A program made the translations under genes and the position numbers. A stretch of 45,098 bases of DNA from CAYSLA01 sp964431685 (GTDB lineage: Bacteria; Armatimonadota; UBA5829), in NCBI GenBank assembly GCA_964431685.1, contig CAYSLA010000008.1, positions 1-45,098 on the forward strand, in the 5' to 3' direction. Below are positions 26,045-34,150 of this stretch, one piece after another. The notes beneath the pieces were generated by a model, which did no database searches, was not told the DNA's origin, and saw only the letters and a program-made list of their open reading frames with translations. Each line of letters starts with the position of its first letter. Position 1 is the first letter of the stretch.

Positions 26045-27762
26045 GTCTTCAGCCCCTCTCTAACGATGCCCCCATATCGCTTCCTCGCCGGACCCGAGAG
26101 CATGACGCACCCGGCGTACACGGCCAGGTAGATCAGGCTCGTGACAATCCACACGTTCTGGTTGCCGCAGAAGAGCGGAGGGTCATTTTTGTCCCAGTCA
26201 CCTGTGGTCACGAGAAGCGGTGTCAGGGGCCAGAACAGAGCGGCCTCATCCGCGAATCCCCTGGTGCCTTTGCCCGGTTCGTAGACAGCGGCGAACGGCA
26301 GATATCCCACCAGCGCCAGAGCCGCGATCACCAGCACAACGGCCACTGCCTGCTTGCGAGCAGTGCACACGGCAGAGGCCAGAAGCCCGACCCCGCAGAA
26401 GCCAACAGTAATGGCCACAACTGTCACCCCGGACTTCAGATAGCCAGTCCAAAAACCGTTGCCAAGAGCGACGGACGCTGAACTACTCGCCCATTGCATG
26501 GTCAGTCCGAATGCCAACCATGTGCAGACGGTCAGAATGACCATGAACAAAGCGGCCCCACGGATGTCGTTGTCGAAAGCTGCTCTGGCGGTGAATCCGT
26601 GAGTTGTGAATACTCCGCGGGTGCCCGCTCCGAAAACCGGCTCGATTTGCTTCGGGACACGCGTCGGCGAACCACAGACGGGTTCCGACTTTGTGTCTTT
26701 GGCCCTCAGCCTGCCTGTGGAGAACAGAGGAACCAACAGTCCCGTCAGAATCAGCACAGTAATCGAGCCCGCTCCCAGAAGCTCTTTGATGGGTTTCATT
26801 CCTGGGAAGGCATCGAAAGCATTCCCCACCACGAGCCAGACCAGCATTACCAGCAGCCCAATCAACCACGCGCGGATGGAGGCCGGACGGTGCGCTCTGG
26901 TGAGGCGGACATGCGTAGAGGCAACAAGTAGAAGCACCACGCCAATCACTATTCCTACCACAGCCGCCGCAATCCCCATAGGAACAGCCATCCCACATAC
27001 CTGCGCTGTCTTCAACGGGAAGTGAGCGACGAATCCAGGGTTGATGAGGCCCAACACGAACGGCTCCCCGGCGCTTCCGTAGTACAGACGTTCAAACATC
27101 ATGTAGCCGCCCAGTCCCACGCTGCCAAGCGTATAGCCAACAACTACGGCATACGAGAACAGAACCGCCGCTGCCGTGCCGTTGAGCAGAGACGAGAAGA
27201 ACACACTCACCGCGGCAAACAGAAAACACCACGCAGTCAGCGACACGTAGACCGCGGTTATCTCCAATGGCGATATGCCGCCGAAGCTCATACAGAGCGC
27301 GGCCAGCGGGATCGTGCATACCAGCATCGTCATACAATAGAGAAAACCCGCAAGATGCCTTCCGGACACGATCCTGCCTGGAGAAAGCGGGGTGAGCGCG
27401 AGCAGTTCGATGGTCTTGCGCTCCACTTCACGGGTCAGCGCTCCTGCTGAGACCGCCGGAACAATCAGCGCGAGAAGACTCATCTGGAACCACGTGAGGA
27501 TCTGGAACATCGTCCTGCCGGTCGTGCGATTCGCCAGGAGTCCGGAAGTGCCTGAGTTGGAGCCAGACTCCCAGACACTGGAGAACGCGATGAGAAGCAC
27601 GATCGAGAGCAGCAGCACATAACACGCCATCACCGTGAAGCCCTTGGTGCCGCGCATACGTGTGCGTAGCTCGGCAACAATGCAGGGGTTGTCGCACAGC
27701 GAGCCCGACAGGAACGAGCCCAAAATACTTCTTCTTGCGGCTATCATCTGTGCTATGCTCAT
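26041..27762 (-). CDS. ABC-2-type transporter permease
   Basis: The 573-residue protein has about a dozen hydrophobic helices. The pattern SAGALTREVERKTIELLALTPLSPGRIVSGRHLAGFLY is typical of ABC-2 permeases that couple to NatA/CcmA-like ATPases. It begins inside the stop codon of the ATPase gene (ATGA) and overlaps the coiled-coil gene in the same way, so the three are translationally coupled. It likely exports, or forms a membrane-remodelling channel for, the envelope system encoded here. Confidence 0.85.
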   Translation of the reverse strand: MSIAQMIAARRSILGSFLSGSLCDNPCIVAELRTRMRGTKGFTVMACYVLLLSIVLLIAFSSVWESGSNSGTSGLLANRTTGRTMFQILTWFQMSLLALIVPAVSAGALTREVERKTIELLALTPLSPGRIVSGRHLAGFLYCMTMLVCTIPLAALCMSFGGISPLEITAVYVSLTAWCFLFAAVSVFFSSLLNGTAAAVLFSYAVVVGYTLGSVGLGGYMMFERLYYGSAGEPFVLGLINPGFVAHFPLKTAQVCGMAVPMGIAAAVVGIVIGVVLLLVASTHVRLTRAHRPASIRAWLIGLLVMLVWLVVGNAFDAFPGMKPIKELLGAGSITVLILTGLLVPLFSTGRLRAKDTKSEPVCGSPTRVPKQIEPVFGAGTRGVFTTHGFTARAAFDNDIRGAALFMVILTVCTWLAFGLTMQWASSSASVALGNGFWTGYLKSGVTVVAITVGFCGVGLLASAVCTARKQAVAVVLVIAALALVGYLPFAAVYEPGKGTRGFADEAALFWPLTPLLVTTGDWDKNDPPLFCGNQNVWIVTSLIYLAVYAGCVMLSGPARKRYGGIVREGLKT

Positions 27763-28697
27763 CCCACACCGCCTTCGGTTACCTTCATGAATACGTCTTC
27801 AAGATCCAGAGTCTCCTCGGTAAACGACAGCACCTTGAAGTTGTTGCCGACCAGAGCGTCCAGCACCAGGTATTCCTTGCCAGGCGGCCCAGTATATGTA
27901 ACCGAAAGCAGTCCGTCGTCAACTGCAGGCGACGCGCATCCCTCAAGGTTGCCCAGCAGCGACGCGGCTTCCTGGAGCCTCTCAACCAGCCTGATCTTGA
28001 GCACCAGCCCACTCCGGCACTGCGACACTATCGCCGAAACATCGCCCGTGACGACCATCTTGCCTCGCTCGATGATCGTGATCTTGTTACAGAAATCCGC
28101 AAGCTCCGGCAGGATGTGAGACGACACGAGGATGGTCTTGCCCATCTTTCGGAGCTCTTTGAGAAGATCCTTTATCTCCACTCTGGCGCGCGGGTCGAGC
28201 CCCGCGGCAGGTTCGTCAAGAAGCAGAAGCTGCGGATCGTGCAGGAGTGTCTTGGCCAGACAAAGCCTCTGTTGCATACCTCGAGACAACTCACTCACGA
28301 AAGAGTCGTGCCTGCCGGAAAGGTCTGTCAACTCCAGCACATCACATATTAGGCCACTGCGTTTGGGACGAGGTATGCGATAGGCTGCCGCGAAGAAGTC
28401 CAGGTACTCCCAAACGCGGAGTTCTTCGTAGAGACCGTAGAAATCCGGCATATACCCGAGCATCTGCCTGGCTTCTTCGGGACACTCGGCGACGTCGATG
28501 CCGCCAACAAAGGCAGTGCCGGACGTGGCTTCCACCAGACCCGCGACCATCTTTATGGTGGTAGTCTTTCCCGCTCCATTGGGTCCGATGAAGCCCATAA
28601 TATCACCTGAGCAGACCTCGATGCTCAGATTATCTACGGCAGTCAGGGCTCCGTAGACTTTGGTGAGGTTCTGGGTGCGAAGCATTGGAGTGTTCAT
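27759..28697 (-). CDS. ABC transporter ATP-binding protein
   Basis: The 312-residue protein has Walker A GPNGAGKTT (38-46), signature LSRGMQQ (137-143), Walker B LLLLDEP (D161-E162) and switch His194 (VSSHI). A roughly 90-residue C-terminal extension (about 220-312) follows the nucleotide-binding domain, as in NatA/CcmA-type ATPases. It partners with the adjacent permease. The start overlaps the upstream stop by 4 bp (ATGA). Confidence 0.95.
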   Translation of the reverse strand: MNTPMLRTQNLTKVYGALTAVDNLSIEVCSGDIMGFIGPNGAGKTTTIKMVAGLVEATSGTAFVGGIDVAECPEEARQMLGYMPDFYGLYEELRVWEYLDFFAAAYRIPRPKRSGLICDVLELTDLSGRHDSFVSELSRGMQQRLCLAKTLLHDPQLLLLDEPAAGLDPRARVEIKDLLKELRKMGKTILVSSHILPELADFCNKITIIERGKMVVTGDVSAIVSQCRSGLVLKIRLVERLQEAASLLGNLEGCASPAVDDGLLSVTYTGPPGKEYLVLDALVGNNFKVLSFTEETLDLEDVFMKVTEGGVG

Positions 28698-31159
28698 CTC
28701 GGCTGACTCCTCTCTCCGCCTACAGTAACCCGCACCGATGCTTCAACGGGGATGCCGGAACTGGCAGAGTTCAGCCTCAGGCGTATCCGGTTGCCCGAGC
28801 CAAGGAACCGCAGAGGCCTGGACAGAACCTGCATCTCGTCAGATTCCAGACCGATCCACACCTTCTCGTCGTAGTCGTAGATCGTGACCTTGAAACCGGA
28901 TGCAGGCTCGGATGCCCCTGGCGGCGGCCCGGGAACTCCGGGTGAGCCCGGAATGCCTCCTGGCGGCATCCCAGGTGGTCCGGGTCTGACATCAGGCTGC
29001 ATCTGAGCCTCAATGGCAAGAACACTGACTTTCAGGTCGGCCGGAATGTCAATAACACCCGAAACGTCCGCTATCCCATCACGTTCAACACGAGCTTTGA
29101 GAGTGGTGGCATCGGAGGCAATCGATATGACACCCTTGCTCCGGCTTTTGTCCAGTTCCCAGCGAATCCGCTTCGCCGTGACCAGTCCAGTACTTCCAAG
29201 CCGGTATTCAAGAGGCATCACGATGCAGGCAGCCGACTGGCGCTTGCCGGACATACCTTCGACATCAATGGTGTTGACAGCAGGGACAAGGCCAATGAGA
29301 CACGGCGGGCGTTTGCCCTGCCGTGCGAAGTTCAGCAGACCCGCAGAGAGCCTGGAATCGATCTTCATATCTTTCCAGTTCTGCTCCGGCGGCCGTCGAA
29401 CGTAATTCGAGGAGCCAACCGCGAGAGAGACCCGGACAGTCTGGCCGGGCCGGACACTGCCGATGCGAGCGATGGAAGTCCCCCAGGCGAGAACGCAGTC
29501 GCTGACATCAACCTTCGTCCCATTCTTCACAGTGCCGGCGAGCACTACTCCGTCGCTGGCGAGATCGACATCCCACCTGCCGCCCATATCAATGCCGCTG
29601 TCGCTCTCAAACACGGTGCTGGACCACATAGCCATATCAACGTTGTCCGCATAGGACTCGTCGGCCGCTACAACATCAACAAAGTCCCTCTCGGCGCTCG
29701 ATACGAACACTCTTGGCAGAGTCGCACGATCCTTGAAGACGACCTTGCGCGAGCGACGCGCCGGACTAAACGTCCAGCCGATAGTGTAAGCACGGGCATA
29801 GGAACATCCGGCCCCGGTCTCATAGACGGTCGCCGTGTTCATCTCAGTGCTGCTGCCTTTCGATGAAAAGCCGATTAGCCAGGCCACCAGTGCGAACAGA
29901 ATCACAACCGCCGGAGTTGTGATCCACGCAAGCTCCAGACGTTTGTGCCGGCTGAGGATGACATAGTTCACCGGAACAAGGACGATGATGTATGAAAGCA
30001 GGAACAGGGCCATCGTGCGGAATGATGGCGGTTTAACTGAGGGTTCGCCGGCCACAACCGAGCCCAGGTCCGCCGACGGCCCGGTGGGACGCCCGGGATA
30101 CCCATACACGCCCTGGTCGATCGTCAACCCGTTTATCATCGGCCTGCGCCTTCCCTGTTCGATCACGCTCTTCCAGAACGCACGCTGGCCATCCCACTGC
30201 GTGAAAGGTCGGCTGGTGCAGTCGAAGGCGAGGAACACGACCCGGCCCCGGCCGTATGCTCGCTCCACCAACAGCGGAATCCCCTCACTCGAACGGATGA
30301 CTTTCCCAGCACCGGGGTTCGCCTGAGTGACTGCGACATTGGCAGGCTCCGGCAGTTGCGCGTAGTTGCCGCCATCGGCGATTGCTCCAAAGCCGGTAAC
30401 CGAGCCTGCACCTGTTACCCGCACGGGCAGTATATCATCGAAGAACGGATTCCGCAGTGCGCGGTAGTCAGGCCCGGCTGATATAACCAGAGTGCCGCCC
30501 GACACGGCATAGACCGCCAATGCCTGCAACTGCTCAGCGGTTGCCCTTGAGACGGACGCCGGAGTAATGATCAGCACGTCCACTCCCCTGTAACCCGCTG
30601 GCCGGTCCAGGAGTTCATCCGGCGAGACGGCCCCGACGACTATCGAAATCGGTGTTCCAGGAGGGCCAAACCGGGTGGCCGTCTTGCTCTTGATCGTGTC
30701 TCCGTTGAGAAACGTGGGAGCGCCCTGCTGGTCTCCGATGGAAGCCAGCAGGATCGAATCCCGTTCACCGCCACCCACGGCGTTCCTTGCCGTCGTCTTA
30801 GCCACCACACTGCTGCCCTCGCGCAGCGTTACGTCACACCGCGAGAAGTAGTACGGCGGCAGAGTGAACAGAGTGTAGGCTTTGGTCGAATTGGAGGGCA
30901 GATCGACCTCAGCGGATGTAGACGCGGCTCCACGGAGGTTTGACTGCGGGTAGCTCAGGCTGAGTCTGCCTTGCACATCGCGTCCGCCAGTGTTTGTCAG
31001 GACCACTCTGACAGGTGTCCACTGCTCGGCGGACGACACTCGCCCAAACCCAAACGTGGCTGTAATGCCCACGTCGGCACGCAATGCGGGCGCAAGAAAC
31101 AGGAAAAGCAGAAGAAGAAAAGGCAGACAGCGGTACGATCTCGTTAGTTGAATGAACAT
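28694..31159 (-). CDS. Large envelope protein with amidotransferase-like and membrane domains
   Basis: About 821 residues from ATG 31159 (AGGAG 10 nt upstream). A signal peptide (CLPFLLLLFLFLAPALRA) is followed by beta-rich domains. A region with VDVLIITPASVSRATAEQLQALAVYAVSGGTLVISAG resembles the amidotransferase-like fold in the two-VWA protein. A pair of helices spans about residues 385-440 (LLSYIIVLVPVNYVIL, then VVILFALVAWLIGF), followed by more beta sandwich and a collagen-like Gly-Pro stretch near the C terminus. First gene of the ABC/MoxR/VWA operon, and possibly its sensing or substrate-presenting component. No named family is assigned. Confidence 0.65.
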   Translation of the reverse strand: MFIQLTRSYRCLPFLLLLFLFLAPALRADVGITATFGFGRVSSAEQWTPVRVVLTNTGGRDVQGRLSLSYPQSNLRGAASTSAEVDLPSNSTKAYTLFTLPPYYFSRCDVTLREGSSVVAKTTARNAVGGGERDSILLASIGDQQGAPTFLNGDTIKSKTATRFGPPGTPISIVVGAVSPDELLDRPAGYRGVDVLIITPASVSRATAEQLQALAVYAVSGGTLVISAGPDYRALRNPFFDDILPVRVTGAGSVTGFGAIADGGNYAQLPEPANVAVTQANPGAGKVIRSSEGIPLLVERAYGRGRVVFLAFDCTSRPFTQWDGQRAFWKSVIEQGRRRPMINGLTIDQGVYGYPGRPTGPSADLGSVVAGEPSVKPPSFRTMALFLLSYIIVLVPVNYVILSRHKRLELAWITTPAVVILFALVAWLIGFSSKGSSTEMNTATVYETGAGCSYARAYTIGWTFSPARRSRKVVFKDRATLPRVFVSSAERDFVDVVAADESYADNVDMAMWSSTVFESDSGIDMGGRWDVDLASDGVVLAGTVKNGTKVDVSDCVLAWGTSIARIGSVRPGQTVRVSLAVGSSNYVRRPPEQNWKDMKIDSRLSAGLLNFARQGKRPPCLIGLVPAVNTIDVEGMSGKRQSAACIVMPLEYRLGSTGLVTAKRIRWELDKSRSKGVISIASDATTLKARVERDGIADVSGVIDIPADLKVSVLAIEAQMQPDVRPGPPGMPPGGIPGSPGVPGPPPGASEPASGFKVTIYDYDEKVWIGLESDEMQVLSRPLRFLGSGNRIRLRLNSASSGIPVEASVRVTVGGERSQPR

Positions 31160-31225
31160 TTGCGACGCACTCCTGAATGTACAATACTCCGGAGAACTAC
31201 AAGTCACCTTCTTGAGATACGCTTG

Positions 31226-31255
31226 TTGGCCGGATTTGTTCCCGTCTGATACAAT
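31226..31255 (+). promoter_or_regulatory. Weak candidate promoter for the pilin-like gene
   Basis: TTGGCC (31226-31231) and TACAAT (31250-31255) with an 18-bp spacer lie in the divergent region between the MoxR operon and the pilin-like gene. The -10 is good and the -35 poor. The leader would be about 150 nt. Confidence 0.3.
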
Positions 31256-31413
31256 TGATGGAATCCAGACGCTCCTGCGAGCAGCGTGCTGTCTCGGACC
31301 TACACGGCAAGAGAGACCGCACGGAGCCGAATAATCCGAACACTCGGGCAGTGTGCTGCGTCAAACGACTGTGCAGGACTTGCGCAAAGACAGACAAAAC
31401 GACGGAGAAAGAC

Positions 31414-32085
31414 ATGCCGCGATACAAAGCCAATGCTGGTTTCACCCTGATTGAGCTTCTCGTAGTCATCGCAATCATAGCAATTCTAGCTTCAATACTC
31501 TTCCCAGTTTTCGCTCAGGCACGAGAAAAGGCGAGACAGGTTTCGTGTCTTTCAAACCTGAGGCAGATCGGGTCCGGGCTGATGATGTATATCGATGACT
31601 ATGACGGGCTGCTGCCCAGTTCGGTCACATTCGGCAGATGGTGGACTATAGCCCAGAGTAGCATGTTTCCTCCGCCATTCGTCAAGGATCAGTTGCTGCC
31701 TTACACAAAGAGCGACAAGATCTGGTTTTGCCCGTCGATCGATGTGAAGTCGCCTTTGCACTACTACTACACCATGGTCGGAACATTCGAGGACAACCAG
31801 ACAACCTATCACTGGTGTTTCGACGGCGAAGACCATGATCCATTGCCAATGCACACTGCGATGTTCGCCGGGAATCCGGCCTCGGCGGTGCCCTATCCGA
31901 CCAAGCAGCCGATGTTCTACGATATTCCGTTCTGGATCGAACACTCAGTGCACAACCAGGGCATCAATGTGGTATACCTTGACGGGCACTCAAAGCGAGT
32001 GAAGTTGTTGGAGCAGAGCCGCGGGATGATCGACGGCTCCTATGACTACCGCAAGATGCACTCGTGCGACGGCTTTGAACCCTGA
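31414..32085 (+). CDS. Type IV pilin-like protein (prepilin signal, H-X9-DG family)
   Basis: The 223-residue protein starts MPRYKANAG, then FTLIELLVVIAIIAILASIL, a class III signal cleaved after Gly by prepilin peptidase. The following FPVFAQAREKARQVSCLSNLRQIG segment and the C-terminal HNQGINVVYLDG (His, nine residues, Asp-Gly) mark the H-X9-DG / DUF1559-like major pseudopilin family, expanded in Armatimonadota and Planctomycetota. ATG 31414 has GGAG 7 nt upstream. Surface or pseudopilus location expected. It stands alone, without secretion genes nearby. Confidence 0.9.
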   Translation: MPRYKANAGFTLIELLVVIAIIAILASILFPVFAQAREKARQVSCLSNLRQIGSGLMMYIDDYDGLLPSSVTFGRWWTIAQSSMFPPPFVKDQLLPYTKSDKIWFCPSIDVKSPLHYYYTMVGTFEDNQTTYHWCFDGEDHDPLPMHTAMFAGNPASAVPYPTKQPMFYDIPFWIEHSVHNQGINVVYLDGHSKRVKLLEQSRGMIDGSYDYRKMHSCDGFEP

Positions 32086-32100
32086 TGGGGAAGAATGGGA

Positions 32101-32136
32101 CATATAGGACCTATGAGGCATATAGGACCTATATGG
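32101..32136. repeat. Two tandem 18-bp AT-rich units between convergent genes
   Basis: Units CATATAGGACCTATGAGG and CATATAGGACCTATATGG lie back to back. The second contains a near-complete palindrome (CATATAGG, A, CCTATATG). They lie between the stops of the pilin-like gene and the minus-strand glycosidase gene. No T-run follows, so a terminator role is only possible. Confidence 0.7.
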
Positions 32137-32184
32137 ATTTGCTGTGCTTCAGGACAGGTTGTCGTCCCGAAGCTGCCCCGGAAA

Positions 32185-33180
32185 TCACACGAGTTGCTTG
32201 CCAATCCGGACTAGTTGCTCCGCGGAGCTCTGCGCTATGTGGCCGTTCTCTTCTATTGGCACATTGAACGTCACACCGCCGCCAGCCGCCTTGAACCCTC
32301 GAGCCACGCTGAGCACTTCCTCGTCAGTGTAGTGAAGGTACTTGGAAGTAATTGCGGGGTTGAATGTCAGATCCAACGGGATCAGCGCGTGCTGCTGGAC
32401 TCCGTCAACGCACTGCGAGGTCGGCATGTAGAACTCCGGCTCCCGTCCCTTCTGCCGCAGACGACCATCTTCAGTGAGCACAATGTCGTCTTCAGAAGGA
32501 AAGAAGTCAAACCTGATCTTCCCGTCCTCGATCAGGTGAACCTCTCCCGCATGGTAGTCCTGCAGCGGCGTCACCGGCTTCTCACGACCACAGCAGAATG
32601 CGCCATCGTTGAAGGCGATAATTGAGTCCGGGTTTCCAGCTCGGGACGCGTCAATCCAGTCCTGCCAACTCCATTTTCCCTCATGCAGATGGTCGTATGC
32701 CCCATCGTACCACCAGCCGTCTTCGAGGCGGCCGAGTTGCAGCGAGTAGTCGCGCACAAATTCCAGATACCGCTTGAGAAACTCGGACTTGTCGTCCGGA
32801 GTCCACCCGAACGCCTCTGGGACGTCACTCTTCTGACCTGCTACCTCGCATGGAAGATAGGCTATGAACCTCTTACCCATGCCTTTCAAGCACCGAGCCA
32901 CATCAGACACCAGATCGCGGCGGGAGGTATGACCAGGCAAGACCCGATCAAGAAAGGCGTTGGGGGCGTTGTAGTAGCCCGTGTTCTGACCTATGGTGAA
33001 TATCAGCCAGTCAGCCCCAGTCCGCGTGAACTGGTCCATGAAGTAGTCCAGGTCGAAGCTGTCGACAATCCGGTTGAAGTCTGCTGTTCTGGCCTCAGGC
33101 GTGTCGCCTTTCGGCGCGAACAGGTAATGCACCATCACCCCGAAAGTCCCGTCTGCCAACCACTGTGCGCGATGCTTCAT
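32185..33180 (-). CDS. Alpha-L-fucosidase-like (GH29-related) protein
   Basis: The 331-residue protein has a GH29-like barrel pattern: GTFGVMVHYLFAP near the start, FDLDYFMDQFTRTGADWLIFTIGQNTGYY, LGRLEDGWWYDGAYDH and the late AAGGGVTFNVPIEENGHIA, comparable to the 'vG..GnlLLNv.P...G' end of fucosidase barrels. No signal peptide. ATG 33180 has GAGGAA upstream. Fucosidase activity is not certain; many GH29-like barrels of this size have other substrates. Monocistronic, near the third scaffold gap. Confidence 0.65.
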   Translation of the reverse strand: MKHRAQWLADGTFGVMVHYLFAPKGDTPEARTADFNRIVDSFDLDYFMDQFTRTGADWLIFTIGQNTGYYNAPNAFLDRVLPGHTSRRDLVSDVARCLKGMGKRFIAYLPCEVAGQKSDVPEAFGWTPDDKSEFLKRYLEFVRDYSLQLGRLEDGWWYDGAYDHLHEGKWSWQDWIDASRAGNPDSIIAFNDGAFCCGREKPVTPLQDYHAGEVHLIEDGKIRFDFFPSEDDIVLTEDGRLRQKGREPEFYMPTSQCVDGVQQHALIPLDLTFNPAITSKYLHYTDEEVLSVARGFKAAGGGVTFNVPIEENGHIAQSSAEQLVRIGKQLV

Positions 33181-33215
33181 GTTCTCTGTTCCTCGTCGGT
33201 TCTCCGAATGCACGT

Positions 33216-33245
33216 ATTATGCCACTGGTTGTGGCGCGATTGCAA
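33216..33245 (-). promoter_or_regulatory. Candidate promoter for the GH29-like gene
   Basis: Minus strand TTGCAA (33240-33245) and CATAAT (33216-33221) with an 18-bp spacer, about 36 bp before the start codon. Plausible sigma70-type site seen by eye. Confidence 0.35.
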
Positions 33246-33249
33246 ACGG

Positions 33250-33349
33250 NNNNNNNNNNNNNNNNNNNNNNNNNNNNNNNNNNNNNNNNNNNNNNNNNNN
33301 NNNNNNNNNNNNNNNNNNNNNNNNNNNNNNNNNNNNNNNNNNNNNNNNN
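33250..33349. other. Scaffold gap of 100 N
   Basis: Exactly 100 undetermined bases between the GH29-like gene and the zinc-ribbon gene. The flanks show no shared repeat, so the missing length is unknown and could hide a small gene or promoter. The rest of 33181-33469 shows no coding sequence. Confidence 0.98.
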
Positions 33350-33469
33350 AGAACCGTCTATGCTTCGCAGGCGGTTTGTCCCGAAGCACACGTCAGCGCA
33401 CTTCTGCGGACAAAGAGAAGGAATGGCTGCCCAACTGAGAGAAGGAATCATTGTTGGAGGTTGATCAAT

Positions 33470-34126
33470 ATGGCTGACACAATCGAGTTTCGAGGCGACT
33501 ACGAAGACCAGAGCACCGACAAGGGCTTTCAGTTTGAGTTCCACTGCCAGAGGTGCAACAATGGAGTGCGTACCAAGTTTGCGGCATCAACGGTAGGCAC
33601 CGTCACCGGCGCGCTGCAGATAGCCGGCGGGCTCCTGGGAGGCATTTTTGGCAAAGCGGCCGACATCGGCAACGAGGTCAGATCTGCCAGTTGGGAGAAG
33701 GCTCACGACTCGGCCTTCCAGAACGCCTGGGAAGAGGTCAAACCGCATTTTGTCCAGTGCCCGAGGTGTTCGGCGTGGGTCTGCAGGCAGTCCTGCTGGA
33801 ACGAACGAAAGGGAATGTGCAAGGAGTGCGCTCCTGACCTGGGCGTTGAAATGGCTAAAGCTCAGTCCGACCGGTCGGTGGAGGAAATCCACAGGCACGC
33901 GGCGATGGCGGAGGAAGACAAGAAGCTCAGCACACAGTACTGGCGAGAGAACATACGAGCATCATGCCCCAAGTGCGAAGCGCCGCTGGAAAGCAACGCG
34001 AGGTTCTGCCCCAGTTGCGGAGAGCAGCTCAAGTCGAGCAGCCACTGCACGCAGTGCGGGGCGAAACTGAGCGCCACGGCCAGGTTCTGCGCTGAGTGCG
34101 GAACCGCAGTCCCCACTCAGGAGTAG
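33470..34126 (+). CDS. Multi-zinc-ribbon protein
   Basis: The 218-residue protein has eight cysteine pairs: 26/29, 97/100, 105/109, 117/120, 166/169, 180/183, 193/196 and 207/210. The last four form two standard zinc ribbons (CPKC...CPSCG and CTQCG...CAECG). A Gly-rich, possibly membrane-associating stretch lies at about 42-62 (TVGTVTGALQIAGGLLGGIF). ATG 33470 has GGAGG 9 nt upstream. No enzymatic domain was found. It could be a protein- or nucleic-acid-binding adaptor. Convergent with the histidine kinase, 24 bp apart. Confidence 0.75.
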   Translation: MADTIEFRGDYEDQSTDKGFQFEFHCQRCNNGVRTKFAASTVGTVTGALQIAGGLLGGIFGKAADIGNEVRSASWEKAHDSAFQNAWEEVKPHFVQCPRCSAWVCRQSCWNERKGMCKECAPDLGVEMAKAQSDRSVEEIHRHAAMAEEDKKLSTQYWRENIRASCPKCEAPLESNARFCPSCGEQLKSSSHCTQCGAKLSATARFCAECGTAVPTQE

Positions 34127-34150
34127 TATCCTCGGCGAATGGTATGAGCT

